Source: Xenococcaceae cyanobacterium MO_167.B27 (GTDB taxonomy: Bacteria > Cyanobacteriota > Cyanobacteriia > Cyanobacteriales > Xenococcaceae). Taken from it: a stretch of 64,000 nt of DNA. Made by a program: the position numbers and the translations under genes. The notes under the pieces were generated by a model. That model was not told where the DNA came from. It was given only the letters and a program-made list of their open reading frames with translations, and made no database searches. The stretch lies in NCBI GenBank assembly GCA_030065935.1, contig JASJCP010000001.1, positions 62,001 through 126,000 on the forward strand. Direction: 5' to 3'. Below, in pieces: positions 27,673-36,532 of this stretch. Within the stretch, counting starts at the first letter, position 1. Each line of letters opens with the position of its first letter.

Positions 27673-28038
27673 ATGATTGTTAAATCTAATATTATAGTAA
27701 GTATGATTTTTAGCCACTGGATTAATAACTTTTACCACAACAAAAAAGTATCTGAATTTACAATTTCTCTCATTCAGAAATTTGATCCCTTATTACCTTT
27801 ACGCAATTGGTTAAATAATTTACCAATTAACAATCGTAGTATGGCTCATAAATTATGTGAACTAATCCCTACTCAATGTCCTTTTGCTAGAACTATAAAA
27901 CTTTTTGATCGAAAACTGTTTACCATTCCACCTTTGTGTAAACTTAACCCTCTTTACAACGAGGTTATAGGTTTACGTTTTCGCGCTCTTTGCTATCTAG
28001 CTGATGAATGTGGTGAAGATATAAGCTCTTACTGCTGA
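27673..28038 (+). CDS. Mo-dependent nitrogenase C-terminal domain family protein
   Basis: The protein matches the short cyanobacterial family annotated as Mo-dependent nitrogenase C-terminus (Mo-nitro_C). Its conserved tail reads KLCELIPTQCPFARTIKLF, FTIPPLCKLNPLYNEV and GLRFRALCYLADECGEDISSYC, with conserved cysteines. The family occurs widely in cyanobacteria, including strains not known to fix nitrogen, and its function is not established. The start is uncertain: GTG at 27652, ATG at 27673 or ATG at 27703 are all possible, and none has a strong Shine-Dalgarno. Confidence 0.78.
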   Translation: MIVKSNIIVSMIFSHWINNFYHNKKVSEFTISLIQKFDPLLPLRNWLNNLPINNRSMAHKLCELIPTQCPFARTIKLFDRKLFTIPPLCKLNPLYNEVIGLRFRALCYLADECGEDISSYC

Positions 28039-28100
28039 TATAATAAACTTCACCTTAATCAGTTCTGATAAAGGCAACTTTGTCAGTTAGTCAGTGAAGA

Positions 28101-28874
28101 ATGGCTATTATCGCCCTTAAAGCCTGGTATCTAGAACAATATGAACCAATCAGAGAAGTTATCAAAAAACCCTGTGACTTACGCCTAAGTCGCAATAGTC
28201 TGCTAAAAACAGGAATGCGTGCTGATTTCCTCAATGAGCGAAGGGAAATCGAAATATCTCATTGGTTTAGTTACTATTTAGAAGGTGTAAGAGTTGAATT
28301 TTATATCGAAGGAAGTGGCTTCTATGTCATTTCCAACATAGATTTAGTCTCTCAAGAGATTTATTTCACTAAACAAGAATCTCTCTCAGGACTTGAACCA
28401 ATAATATACTATAGTCCCCAGACAGAATACCCTACCGCAACGGGGATGATTCTCCCCATATTAGAAACTACAATAGCTCAATTATCATCCCGATCGCGTG
28501 TACCACTAAAATTAGAAATTGCTTATCGTCCCCAAGATTCTCCTCTCCGTATTAGTAGGAGTCAATTAAGAAATATTCGGAAAAGCTTACTATATATTGC
28601 CGATACCACTCCTATCACTACTGTTGTGGGAGAAAATCACACTAGCATCTTACTAAGTCCCAATACTTGCGTCGAAATAGGCTACGCTATGGAAAGTAAA
28701 GATAATGGACAAATTCTCTTACTCAGAATGGAACGTTCTGATATTTCAGGGAAATTTCCTTTTGATGTTTCTGGATACAAAGAACTTAGCTTCAAAAATG
28801 AGTCGGGATTGGAGAAAACATTACCTGGGTTAATTGCTACCCTGCTACAAAGATTTGCAATTCTCACTCACTAA
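28101..28874 (+). CDS. hypothetical protein with a TIR/nucleotide-binding-like signature near the C-terminus
   Basis: The 257-residue protein is soluble. Its first ~150 residues are mixed alpha/beta and unrecognised. Near residues 188-232 it has SPNTCVEIGYAMESKDNGQI, then LLLRME and GKFPFDVSGYKELSF. This matches the pattern 'N.n...E.GYA...........ILL......PFD..g...i.y' of TIR-like and related nucleotide-binding domains, where the Glu is catalytic or binds nucleotide. NADase or nucleotide-sensing activity is inference only. It follows the Mo-nitro_C gene by 62 bases and may share its transcript. Confidence 0.55.
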   Translation: MAIIALKAWYLEQYEPIREVIKKPCDLRLSRNSLLKTGMRADFLNERREIEISHWFSYYLEGVRVEFYIEGSGFYVISNIDLVSQEIYFTKQESLSGLEPIIYYSPQTEYPTATGMILPILETTIAQLSSRSRVPLKLEIAYRPQDSPLRISRSQLRNIRKSLLYIADTTPITTVVGENHTSILLSPNTCVEIGYAMESKDNGQILLLRMERSDISGKFPFDVSGYKELSFKNESGLEKTLPGLIATLLQRFAILTH

Positions 28875-28952
28875 GCTAGTTAATGTTGAATATTACCCCT
28901 GTGTTTCCCCATCTCTCTAAATCTCTCCTGAAAGGAGAGACAATATGTTCTC

Positions 28953-29420
28953 TCATTCCACAATAGAAATGGTATTATTTTCGCACTCGCGTTTTGTGAC
29001 TTCATGACGATAGCGAAACATCTCTTTTAATCGAGAATCAACCCACCATCCCAAAAGAAACTCTGCTAACCAACCCCCAGGCATTTCATATTCAATAGAA
29101 TCAGTAAGTCTAGTTTTTCCCTGTTCGGGACTAAATTGATGACGATGCACCCAAGATACCATAGGTCCTTCTACTTGACGATCTACAAATACTTGATTGG
29201 GTTGACACTCAATATGTTCTGCTACCCAACGCACAGGAATTACCAACAACATCAGCCGAAATTCAGTAATTGCTCCTACTCCTAAACCCCCTTCTCTTCT
29301 TAGTACCTTAACTGGTTGCCAAGGAGGAGTCAGAATATCTAGAACATCTTTGCGTTCGTGAAATTGCCAAACCTTGACTACATCCGCATCAATTAGGCTG
29401 GAATATTGGAAATTTAACAT
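28953..29420 (-). CDS. SRPBCC (START/Bet v1-like) family protein
   Basis: The 155-residue protein has the helix-grip pattern of the polyketide cyclase/dehydrase type. It begins FQYSSLIDADVVKVWQFHERKD. It then shows LTPPWQPVKVLRREGGLGVGAITEFRL and the C-terminal helix WLAEFLLGWWVDSRLKEMFRYRH. The family binds hydrophobic ligands in a deep cavity. Cyanobacterial members of this type are often stand-alone genes of unknown ligand. It is transcribed convergently with the TIR-like gene. Confidence 0.8.
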   Translation of the reverse strand: MLNFQYSSLIDADVVKVWQFHERKDVLDILTPPWQPVKVLRREGGLGVGAITEFRLMLLVIPVRWVAEHIECQPNQVFVDRQVEGPMVSWVHRHQFSPEQGKTRLTDSIEYEMPGGWLAEFLLGWWVDSRLKEMFRYRHEVTKRECENNTISIVE

Positions 29421-29700
29421 TAAACCTCTTGTATAAGCTATATAAATCTAAGTAATAATTAATAAGTAATAACAATCAATCCCTATTGCCTATCTCAACT
29501 ATAGCTCTTAATGAGCGCGTAACTACTTAGGACATATTCAAAATCCCTAGGGCGATAAAAGGGGAATTTACATCATCTTTTCAGACTTCTTCGCCCACAA
29601 ACCTCGGAAAAATACTCCCCCTATCTCCCCATCGCAACTAGTCTGCTATCTAAGAAGCTAAAAGCTAACAGTAAAAAGCGTTCTAGTTTTGATGAAAAGT
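29421..29700. other. spacer without a gene; no toxin next to the RHH antitoxin
   Basis: No frame of reasonable length is seen. In particular, no RelE, VapC or MazF-like toxin follows the ribbon-helix-helix gene. Confidence 0.5.
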
Positions 29701-29961
29701 TTAGTTTTGCCCAGATTCCCAACTAGCATTAACTAACTCAGATTCGGTTGGCAAAGCTTCTGATGAATTTTTTTGCACTTCTGCCAGTTCCGCAAAAGCA
29801 GCATCAATTTCAGCTTTTTTAAGCGCGATTATTTCTTTACGAATAGCATCTGTAAAAAATTGGCTACGATTTTTGATTTTACCTTTTTGAATCAATAAGT
29901 CTGTAGCTGCTATCAGTTCTTCTGGTAAAGATAGAGTAGTGCGAATCATTTTCTCTTCCAT
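29701..29961 (-). CDS. ribbon-helix-helix (CopG-type) protein, apparent orphan antitoxin
   Basis: The N-terminus MIRTTLSLPEELIAATDLLI followed by NRSQFFTDAIRKEI is a classic ribbon-helix-helix DNA-binding module. The C-terminal tail (AELAEVQKNSSEALPTESEL) resembles the disordered toxin-binding tail of antitoxins. No toxin gene adjoins it on either side, so it is either an orphan or a stand-alone regulator. Starts at 29973, 29961 and 29949 are possible. The last one begins exactly at the ribbon. Confidence 0.72.
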   Translation of the reverse strand: MEEKMIRTTLSLPEELIAATDLLIQKGKIKNRSQFFTDAIRKEIIALKKAEIDAAFAELAEVQKNSSEALPTESELVNASWESGQN

Positions 29962-30174
29962 GTGTTGTCGCAATTTTTAATTGTTGATGAAAAATAACCA
30001 TCGCTATCAAAATTAATTTTGATGTTTATTATTTTGATTTTTATTTTAAAGCATTACTGTTTTGTAACACAGTATTCTAATCCCGACTTTTTTAGTCGGG
30101 TATGTTTGACGAGATTTTTTTGGGTGTGATAGTATCAGTCTCACTGTTAACGGAACATCAGAATATCAAGGATT

Positions 30175-31467
30175 ATGACTCAGGCAACTATTACCAAGGC
30201 TCGTACTTTCACCCATCTAGTATCTAAGGAAGGGGGAGTAAAGTACCCCCTCAAAGCTCTCAATGTTTGCGAGGAAACCTTTTCTCCCCTAGAAGTAGCT
30301 TACGACTATGATGTAATTCGTTCTTTAGTAAGTCGAGAATCCATTGCAGCAGGACCTCACTCCATTTGGCGTTACAAAGAATTCTTACCAGTAGAAAGCG
30401 AAAATCCCATTGATGTAGGAACAGGGATGACTCCTTTGGTAAAATCCACTCGTTTAGCCCGTCGCCTGGGTCTAAAAAATCTTTATATTAAAAATGATGC
30501 CGTTAATATGCCTACCCTGAGTTTCAAAGACCGGGTAGTATCCGTAGCATTAACTCGCGCTAGAGAATTAGGATTTTCTACCGTATCTTGTGCTAGTACT
30601 GGGAATTTAGCCAATTCGACTGCTGCGATCGCTGCTCATGCTGGTTTAGACTGCTGCGTCTTCATTCCTTCCGATTTAGAAGCAGGTAAAATCTTAGGTA
30701 CTCTAATCTACAATCCAACCCTGATGGCAGTAAAAGGCAACTACGATCAAGTAAATCGCCTTTGTTCAGAAGTAGGAAACACTTATGGTTGGGGATTCGT
30801 GAATATTAACCTGCGTCCCTACTATTCAGAAGGTTCTAAAACTCTCGGATTTGAAGTAGCAGAACAATTGGGTTGGAAATTACCCGATCATGTAGTTGCA
30901 CCTCTAGCTTCTGGTTCACTATTTACCAAGATATATAAAGGCTTCCAAGAATTTATCAAAGTTGGTTTAATTGACGATAAGCAAGTACGCTTCAGTGGCG
31001 CACAAGCAGAAGGATGTTCCCCTATCGCTCAAGCTTTCAAAGAAGGAAGAGACTTTATCGCACCAGTAAAACCCAATACTGTTGCTAAATCTATCGCAAT
31101 CGGTAATCCTGCTGATGGAGTTTATGCTTTAGAAGTAGCCAGAAAAACCAACGGTAATATCGAATCTGTTACCGATGCAGAAATTATAGAAGGAATGAAA
31201 CTACTAGCAGAAACCGAAGGTATCTTCACCGAAACCGCAGGTGGTACAACTATTGCGGTATTGAAAAAGCTAGTAGAAGCTGGCAAAATTGACCCCGAAG
31301 AAACTACAGTTGCTTATATCACTGGGAATGGTTTGAAAACCCAAGAAGCAGTACAAGGCTACATCGGCGAACCCTTAATCATCGAGCCTAAACTCGATAG
31401 CTTTGAGCGTGCTTTAGAACGTTCTCGCACACTAGAACGCCTAGAATGGCAACAAACTATTGTTTAA
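30175..31467 (+). CDS. thrC: threonine synthase
   Basis: This PLP enzyme converts O-phosphohomoserine to threonine. Visible features are the substrate-binding GTGMTPLVKSTRLARRLG, the PLP-Lys motif MPTLSFKDRVVSVAL, the CASTGNLANSTAAIAAHAGL loop and the C-terminal EGIFTETAGGTTIAVLKKL. The 430-residue length fits the class found in cyanobacteria and plants. The next gene encodes a MoaD/ThiS-like protein in the same direction 149 bases on, a pairing also seen in other cyanobacteria. Translation starts at ATG 30175, just after 'aaggatt'. Confidence 0.94.
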   Translation: MTQATITKARTFTHLVSKEGGVKYPLKALNVCEETFSPLEVAYDYDVIRSLVSRESIAAGPHSIWRYKEFLPVESENPIDVGTGMTPLVKSTRLARRLGLKNLYIKNDAVNMPTLSFKDRVVSVALTRARELGFSTVSCASTGNLANSTAAIAAHAGLDCCVFIPSDLEAGKILGTLIYNPTLMAVKGNYDQVNRLCSEVGNTYGWGFVNINLRPYYSEGSKTLGFEVAEQLGWKLPDHVVAPLASGSLFTKIYKGFQEFIKVGLIDDKQVRFSGAQAEGCSPIAQAFKEGRDFIAPVKPNTVAKSIAIGNPADGVYALEVARKTNGNIESVTDAEIIEGMKLLAETEGIFTETAGGTTIAVLKKLVEAGKIDPEETTVAYITGNGLKTQEAVQGYIGEPLIIEPKLDSFERALERSRTLERLEWQQTIV

Positions 31468-31489
31468 TTATTGGTCAGTTGTTAGTAGA

Positions 31490-31507
31490 GGTAATTCATC
31501 AATTACC
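31490..31507. repeat. palindromic intergenic repeat GGTAATT-catc-AATTACC
   Basis: A 7-bp inverted repeat 22 bases after thrC, related to the palindrome at 22601-22620. Confidence 0.5.
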
Positions 31508-31616
31508 CGAGAGGGTGGTTAGTTGTTAATTGATAATTGCGAATCACTTAACGAGCAGCTAATAACTGATAAATTTTAAATCATAACTGTTAAATCATAA
31601 CTGTTCACTGAAAACG

Positions 31617-31892
31617 ATGACTGTAAAAGTATTGATTCCTACTCCCCTGCAAAAATTCACCAACAATCAAGCTACTATCGAATGCAATGGTAGTAATATA
31701 GATGAATTAATTGATTCCCTAGACGTTAACTGTCCTGGTATCAAGGCTCGTATTTGTGACGAAACTGGTAAACCCCGTCGCTTTTTAAACCTCTACGTCA
31801 ACAGTGAAGATATCCGCTTCTTGGATAATACTGATACTTCTCTTAAAGATGGAGACGAAGTAAGTATTGTTCCTGCGGTAGCTGGTGGCTAA
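31617..31892 (+). CDS. MoaD/ThiS family ubiquitin-like sulfur carrier protein
   Basis: The 91-residue beta-grasp protein ends in the diagnostic Gly-Gly (SIVPAVAGG). The GG terminus is normally adenylated and turned into a thiocarboxylate. The core has [28 protein letters not shown] and [14 protein letters not shown]. These features match MoaD/ThiS/CysO-type carriers. Its place after thrC suggests a link to amino-acid sulfur chemistry rather than molybdopterin, as with CysO and CysM in actinobacteria. That link is inference. A hairpin terminator follows. Confidence 0.88.
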   Translation: MTVKVLIPTPLQKFTNNQATIECNGSNIDELIDSLDVNCPGIKARICDETGKPRRFLNLYVNSEDIRFLDNTDTSLKDGDEVSIVPAVAGG

Positions 31893-31921
31893 CTTCTTTC
31901 AAATTCATTCCGTGACAGTAA

Positions 31922-31950
31922 GGTAGGCTTTTTATAGTCTGCCTTTTTTT
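31922..31950 (+). terminator. rho-independent terminator after thrC-moaD-like operon
   Basis: GGTAGGCT pairs with AGTCTGCC (8 bp including two G-U pairs) across a TTTTAT loop, followed by seven T residues. It lies 29 bases past the stop of the sulfur carrier gene. Confidence 0.85.
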
Positions 31951-32078
31951 ATGGTTAGAACGAGCTTGATAATATTTCACGCAGAGAAGTCATTCGGGAG
32001 GGGGTTTTTAAGAGCTTGACAGTTTTGTGTTTGTAGCTAATTTATTGAGTTTTGAAACCCCCTTCCGCCCCCGCGTCG

Positions 32079-32098
32079 GCGTAAGACGCAAGGGAATG
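32079..32098. repeat. 20-bp exact repeat shared with the structured element at 17220-17239
   Basis: The string containing the hairpin GCGT-AAG-ACGC and 'aagggaatg' is identical at both sites. The wider outer stems of the first site are not preserved here. Confidence 0.6.
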
Positions 32099-32348
32099 CT
32101 GACTTAGCAGAGGCGCAGAGGGATTCTCCAGATGTTATTATCCACAGTAGGAGTTTCGCATTGACAGAATTCTTAAAATGTGCAGTAGTTAGGATGCGGT
32201 GCCGAAGGCAACAGCTTCGCTGGTCGCGCTTTTGTCAGTACTTGATCGACTTGTTTCGTAGGATAATTTATAGTAGCGATCGTAATTTGATCTGCCCACC
32301 CTACAAAAGCTAAAGCACTTTTTAACTATGGGTGAAGCAAACAAATGT

Positions 32349-32720
32349 TCAAGAATTAAATTTTGATCCATATTTATCGATCAAAGCTTGAAACTGACTT
32401 TCTCTTGCTTGATCACTAAGTGATGGAGATACTATAACTGCCCCAGAAATCAATTCTTCTGCTTCACGATATAGTATTTTACGTTTTTTTGTAAAAACAA
32501 GAATCCTAAGATCGGAAGTCAAAGATGCCATCAATATAGCCCATAAATCATTACTATCATAATTATCGGGAGGTATTCCTAAATTGATAACATCAACATC
32601 AGAAAGTGAAGAACAAGAGTATTCGACAGAAAACATCAACCAAGGTAGTTGTGGTTTTGATCCCAATCCAAAACGCATTTGAGAAGCAATTTGTACCACT
32701 TTTCCGATATATACTGGCAT
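32349..32720 (-). CDS. hypothetical protein, 123 aa
   Basis: The protein has no recognised family. It starts MPVYIGKVVQIASQM and contains a strand-rich centre (DLRILVFTKKRKILYREAEELISGAVIVSP). It has no signal or membrane segment. It lies between the terminator region of thrC and glnB, transcribed on the minus strand. Composition supports a real gene. Function unknown. Confidence 0.5.
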   Translation of the reverse strand: MPVYIGKVVQIASQMRFGLGSKPQLPWLMFSVEYSCSSLSDVDVINLGIPPDNYDSNDLWAILMASLTSDLRILVFTKKRKILYREAEELISGAVIVSPSLSDQARESQFQALIDKYGSKFNS

Positions 32721-32845
32721 TTTTGTTGACTTTTAGTTTTTAATTCTAATAATTAAAAATTCTGGGCTGGCAGCGATCTCGAAGAGATATGCCTTCGGCA
32801 GCGCGCGCTTTAGGATTAAGATTAGAAAATATTGTTTAGGGAATT

Positions 32846-32871
32846 AAGAAGACAGGTGTTAAAGTCTTCTT
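32846..32871 (-). terminator. 8-bp hairpin downstream of glnB
   Basis: AAGAAGAC and GTCTTCTT form a perfect stem with a 10-nt loop, 33 bases past the glnB stop on the minus strand. The U-run is weak, so confidence is moderate. Confidence 0.5.
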
Positions 32872-32904
32872 ATCCCGATTAATAAATAAATTGGTTGCTA
32901 ATAT

Positions 32905-33315
<411 letters not shown>

Positions 33316-33348
33316 TCAGAAAAAAAAGATTTTCTAAAAGTTATTGAT

Positions 33349-34491
33349 TTAGCATCGGGAAGAGACAATACTGAATTTTTGTCTCGCAGAAGATTTCGCA
33401 AGGGGGAGAGTTAGAGTAACTTTGGTAGTCTTTTGAGGAATACTAGTAATCTGTAACTTTCCTCCATGTAATTGTATTAAGTTTTTAGCAATCGCAAGTC
33501 CCAAGCCAAATCCTTGTTGTTCATAAAATGAACGGTCAAATTGAATTCCTAGACCAATTTGCTCAATTTGTTGCGGTGTCATTCCCCTACCGCGATCGCT
33601 AATTGAGATACTTAAATAGTCTTTTTGTACTTGTGAGCGAACTTTAATGGGAGTACCTGGTGGAGAAAACTTACAAGCATTGTCGATTAATTCTTCGACT
33701 AATTTGATCAAGTAAGATGTGTCCATCTTAACGGAGGCTTCTTGTAAGTCTAGAATTAAGTCTTGTTGACGATGATAGCGATGAGTTTGTTTGATACTGG
33801 TTTGAGAGATATTATTGTAGGCAAAATGAGTTTTTTGATTGCGTAAATTTTGAACTTTGACAGGGTCATCAGAAACCGCTTTTAGTTCGCAATAGAGTAA
33901 GAAGTTATTAGATAATCTAGATAGTCTTTTTCCTGATGATTGGATACAGTAGAGCAATTCTCGCATCACAGAAGATTCAAGGGGAATGGAACGATTGAGA
34001 AGCAAGTCAGTCCCCGCAATAATTCCTGTTAAAGCCGTTTTGAACTCGTGAGGGAGAAACGCTGTGATATTGTAGCGTAACTGTTCTAATTCTTGTTGCG
34101 ATCGCCTGATCATGGTTTGTTGTCGGGTCAATCTAGCTGCGATCGCATTTTCTAAATCTGGTTCGCAATAAGGTGCAAATAAAATGTCATCTGCTCCCAT
34201 TTCCATAGCTTTACGATGTTGACTAGTATCTAAACAATTGCTTAAAAAAATAACAGGAATAATAGCTGTATCCTGGTTTTGCCTGATTTTCTCTAAAAAA
34301 TTATAGCCGTTGATTGCGGAGGGACTAAGTTCACAGACAATTATTTTAGGGGTGTGTTGTTGAGCCAATCGCCAACCAGTGGTTTCATCTCTAGCTTGGA
34401 GTAGAGAATAATTAAGGCGAGCGCATAAAGCTATTCCTTGTTGCAACACTGTTGGTTCTTGAGTGACCCATAAAATACTAACTCTACTCAT
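33349..34491 (-). CDS. histidine kinase with N-terminal degenerate receiver domain
   Basis: Residues 1-120 form a receiver-like domain in which the phospho-acceptor Asp is replaced by Glu54 (KIIVCELSPSAINGY) and the usual Lys is missing (LFAPYCEPD). A short helix leads to the H-box NITAFLPHEFKTALTGI with His148. The HATPase_c domain follows: VEELIDNACKFSPPGTPIKV is the N-box, SDRGRGMT the G1 box and GFGLGLAIAKNLIQLHGG the G2 box. It has no membrane segment, so it is a cytosolic kinase. The signal and partner are unknown. It lies 106 bases upstream of glnB on the same strand. Confidence 0.85.
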   Translation of the reverse strand: MSRVSILWVTQEPTVLQQGIALCARLNYSLLQARDETTGWRLAQQHTPKIIVCELSPSAINGYNFLEKIRQNQDTAIIPVIFLSNCLDTSQHRKAMEMGADDILFAPYCEPDLENAIAARLTRQQTMIRRSQQELEQLRYNITAFLPHEFKTALTGIIAGTDLLLNRSIPLESSVMRELLYCIQSSGKRLSRLSNNFLLYCELKAVSDDPVKVQNLRNQKTHFAYNNISQTSIKQTHRYHRQQDLILDLQEASVKMDTSYLIKLVEELIDNACKFSPPGTPIKVRSQVQKDYLSISISDRGRGMTPQQIEQIGLGIQFDRSFYEQQGFGLGLAIAKNLIQLHGGKLQITSIPQKTTKVTLTLPLAKSSARQKFSIVSSRC

Positions 34492-34715
34492 CAGTTAAAA
34501 CTGGCAAAATGAAAGTTAACATACTGGAGATAATCAGTTTAAACGTTAGAAACACCTTGAAATATTAAATAAGTTTTATTGACTATAGAATGGACTGTAT
34601 AGTTGTTTTATTTTATCTTTTATTCCCCCTATACAACATCCGCCCATTGACTTATTTTAAATTTCAAGCTCCCGCCAATTAGCTGAAAAAAATCTGATAA
34701 TCAACCTCAAAAATA

Positions 34716-35927
34716 ATGACTTTTACCCTTTCTTCCTCCAACTCAATTCCGAAAGAGTCCATCCGCCCTACAATTCGCGCTTTACAAAACCAATTAGTAG
34801 AATGGCGACGCAGCATTCATCAAAAACCAGAATTAGGTTTTCAAGAAACAATCACAGCAGATTTTATTAGTCACAAACTGCAACAATGGCAGATACCCCA
34901 TCAAACACAAATTGCCCAGACAGGAATTGTCGCAACTATAGAAGGTAAACTTCCAGGTAAAGTCCTTGCTATTCGTGCCGATATGGATGCTTTACCCATT
35001 CAAGAAGAAAATCAAGTACCCTATCGTTCGATACACGATGGAAAAATGCACGCTTGCGGACACGACGGTCATGTGGCGATCGCTTTAGGTACAGCTTACT
35101 ATCTATCTCAACACCAGGAAGATATTTCAGGTACAGTCAAAATCATTTTCCAACCAGCAGAAGAAGGACCAGGTGGCGCAAAACCGATGATTTCCGCAGG
35201 AGTCCTCAAAAATCCTGATGTAGATGCTATTATTGGCTTACACCTCTGGAATAATCTACCCCTAGGAACATTAGGAGTCAGAAGTGGTGCTTTAATGGCA
35301 GCAGTAGAGTGTTTTCGCTGCACTATTTCAGGGAAAGGTGGTCATGGTGCAATGCCAGAACAAACCATTGACTCAATTGTAGTTGCCTCTGCCGTTGTCA
35401 ACGCTCTACAAACTATAGTGGCACGAAATATTAATCCTCTTGATTCTGCTGTTGTCACTGTAGGAACAATCCATGGGGGAACAGCCTTAAACGTTATTGC
35501 AGACACTACTACCATCAGTGGTACAGTACGCTATTTTAACCCTCAACTAGAGCCATTAATTAGAAAGCGAGTTGAAGAAATTATTGCAGGAGTCTGTCAG
35601 AGTCACGGTGCAACCTATGACCTAGAATATTGGCAACTCTATCCCCCCACTATCAATCATCCTGAGATAGCTGATTTAGTGAAAGCTGTAGCCAAAGAAG
35701 TAATAGAAACTCCCTTGGGAGTAGTGCCAGAATGCCAAACTATGGGAGGGGAGGATATGTCATTTTTCTTACAACAAGTACCTGGTTGTTACTTTTTTCT
35801 GGGTGCTGCTAATCCTGATAAAGGTTTAGCTTATCCTCACCATCACCCTCGTTTTGATTTTGATGAAACTGCTTTAAGCATGGGAGTCGAAATGTTTATC
35901 CGTTGTGTAGAAAAGTTTTTTGCTTAA
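34716..35927 (+). CDS. M20 family amidohydrolase (hippurate/IAA-amino acid hydrolase-like)
   Basis: The 403-residue protein has the metal-binding motifs of the M20D subfamily. These are LAIRADMDALPIQEE, MHACGHDGHVAIALG (Cys and His ligands), FQPAEEGPGGAKPMI (Glu pair) and, near the end, ECQTMGGEDMSFFLQQVPG and YPHHHPRFDFDE. The family removes acyl groups from amino acids or splits IAA-amino acid-like amides with divalent metal. The exact substrate is unknown. It is a cytosolic, monocistronic gene divergent from the histidine kinase. Confidence 0.9.
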   Translation: MTFTLSSSNSIPKESIRPTIRALQNQLVEWRRSIHQKPELGFQETITADFISHKLQQWQIPHQTQIAQTGIVATIEGKLPGKVLAIRADMDALPIQEENQVPYRSIHDGKMHACGHDGHVAIALGTAYYLSQHQEDISGTVKIIFQPAEEGPGGAKPMISAGVLKNPDVDAIIGLHLWNNLPLGTLGVRSGALMAAVECFRCTISGKGGHGAMPEQTIDSIVVASAVVNALQTIVARNINPLDSAVVTVGTIHGGTALNVIADTTTISGTVRYFNPQLEPLIRKRVEEIIAGVCQSHGATYDLEYWQLYPPTINHPEIADLVKAVAKEVIETPLGVVPECQTMGGEDMSFFLQQVPGCYFFLGAANPDKGLAYPHHHPRFDFDETALSMGVEMFIRCVEKFFA

Positions 35928-36532
35928 TATTTACTGGGGATAAAGATGAATAATTAATTGCTAATTGTTAATTGTTAATGGTTAGTTGTTAGTTGTTAAT
36001 GGTTAGTTGTTAGTTGTTAATGGTTAGTTGTTAATATTTGATGGTTAATGGTTAGTAATTAGTAATTAGGGCTTGCTGAAAAAGTAAGGAAAAAATTGAC
36101 AAGAATCAGCTTGGTAAAAAGACAACTTTTTCTATTAACAACTATTCTTCAATATCAGCTTTTATAATATAATGAGCCACAATGAAGCTTAATTTATAGG
36201 TCTGAATAAATAGAGACACAAAAAGACAGTTAAACTGCCTGATCAGGGTGGAAATATTCATGACTAAAAAAGTAATTGCTATAGAAGTTTCTGAAGTTTC
36301 AGGAAGTTTTGTCATCACAAGATTGAGACTAAATCTTCTTTTTGCTTGCCGAAATTTTCCGAACATTTGCATTACGAAATCGTTCATCATCGTAAATCTA
36401 TTGGAGTTTGAAACCTTGAAGAATTATTGAGGTATGATAGACTTTTTTCCTATGGTTAGTTAAGTTACTAAGAGATTGTCAAAAATTGAGGTCGAGTCAA
36501 GAAAAAATTGGTAGCAACTTGAGCAGACAACT
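35928..36532. other. 605-bp intergenic region of repeats
   Basis: It starts with tandem 'ttagttgttaatgg' strings (35960-36060). It then holds one copy (36081-36202) of a degenerate ~120-bp repeat whose partner is at 37885-38008. Overlapping short frames on both strands near 36142-36430 do not look like proteins. Confidence 0.55.
36081..36202. repeat. degenerate ~120-bp repeat, copy 1
   Basis: It shares 'aattgacaagaatca.ctt', 'actttttct.ta' and 'aatgaagc.taatttatag' in the same order with 37885-38008. The two copies flank the AI-2E-family transporter gene in direct orientation. Confidence 0.5.

Noticed and set aside
32189..32371. 60-codon minus-strand frame after the thrC operon
   Set aside because: The part reading SYETSRSSTDKSATSEAVAF is a translation of an intergenic repeat, and the frame overlaps the start of the better supported 123-aa neighbour's end.
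36142..36430. Overlapping frames on both strands upstream of the AI-2E-family gene
   Set aside because: They lie in a degenerate repeat, overlap each other and show no protein-like motif or good ribosome binding site.
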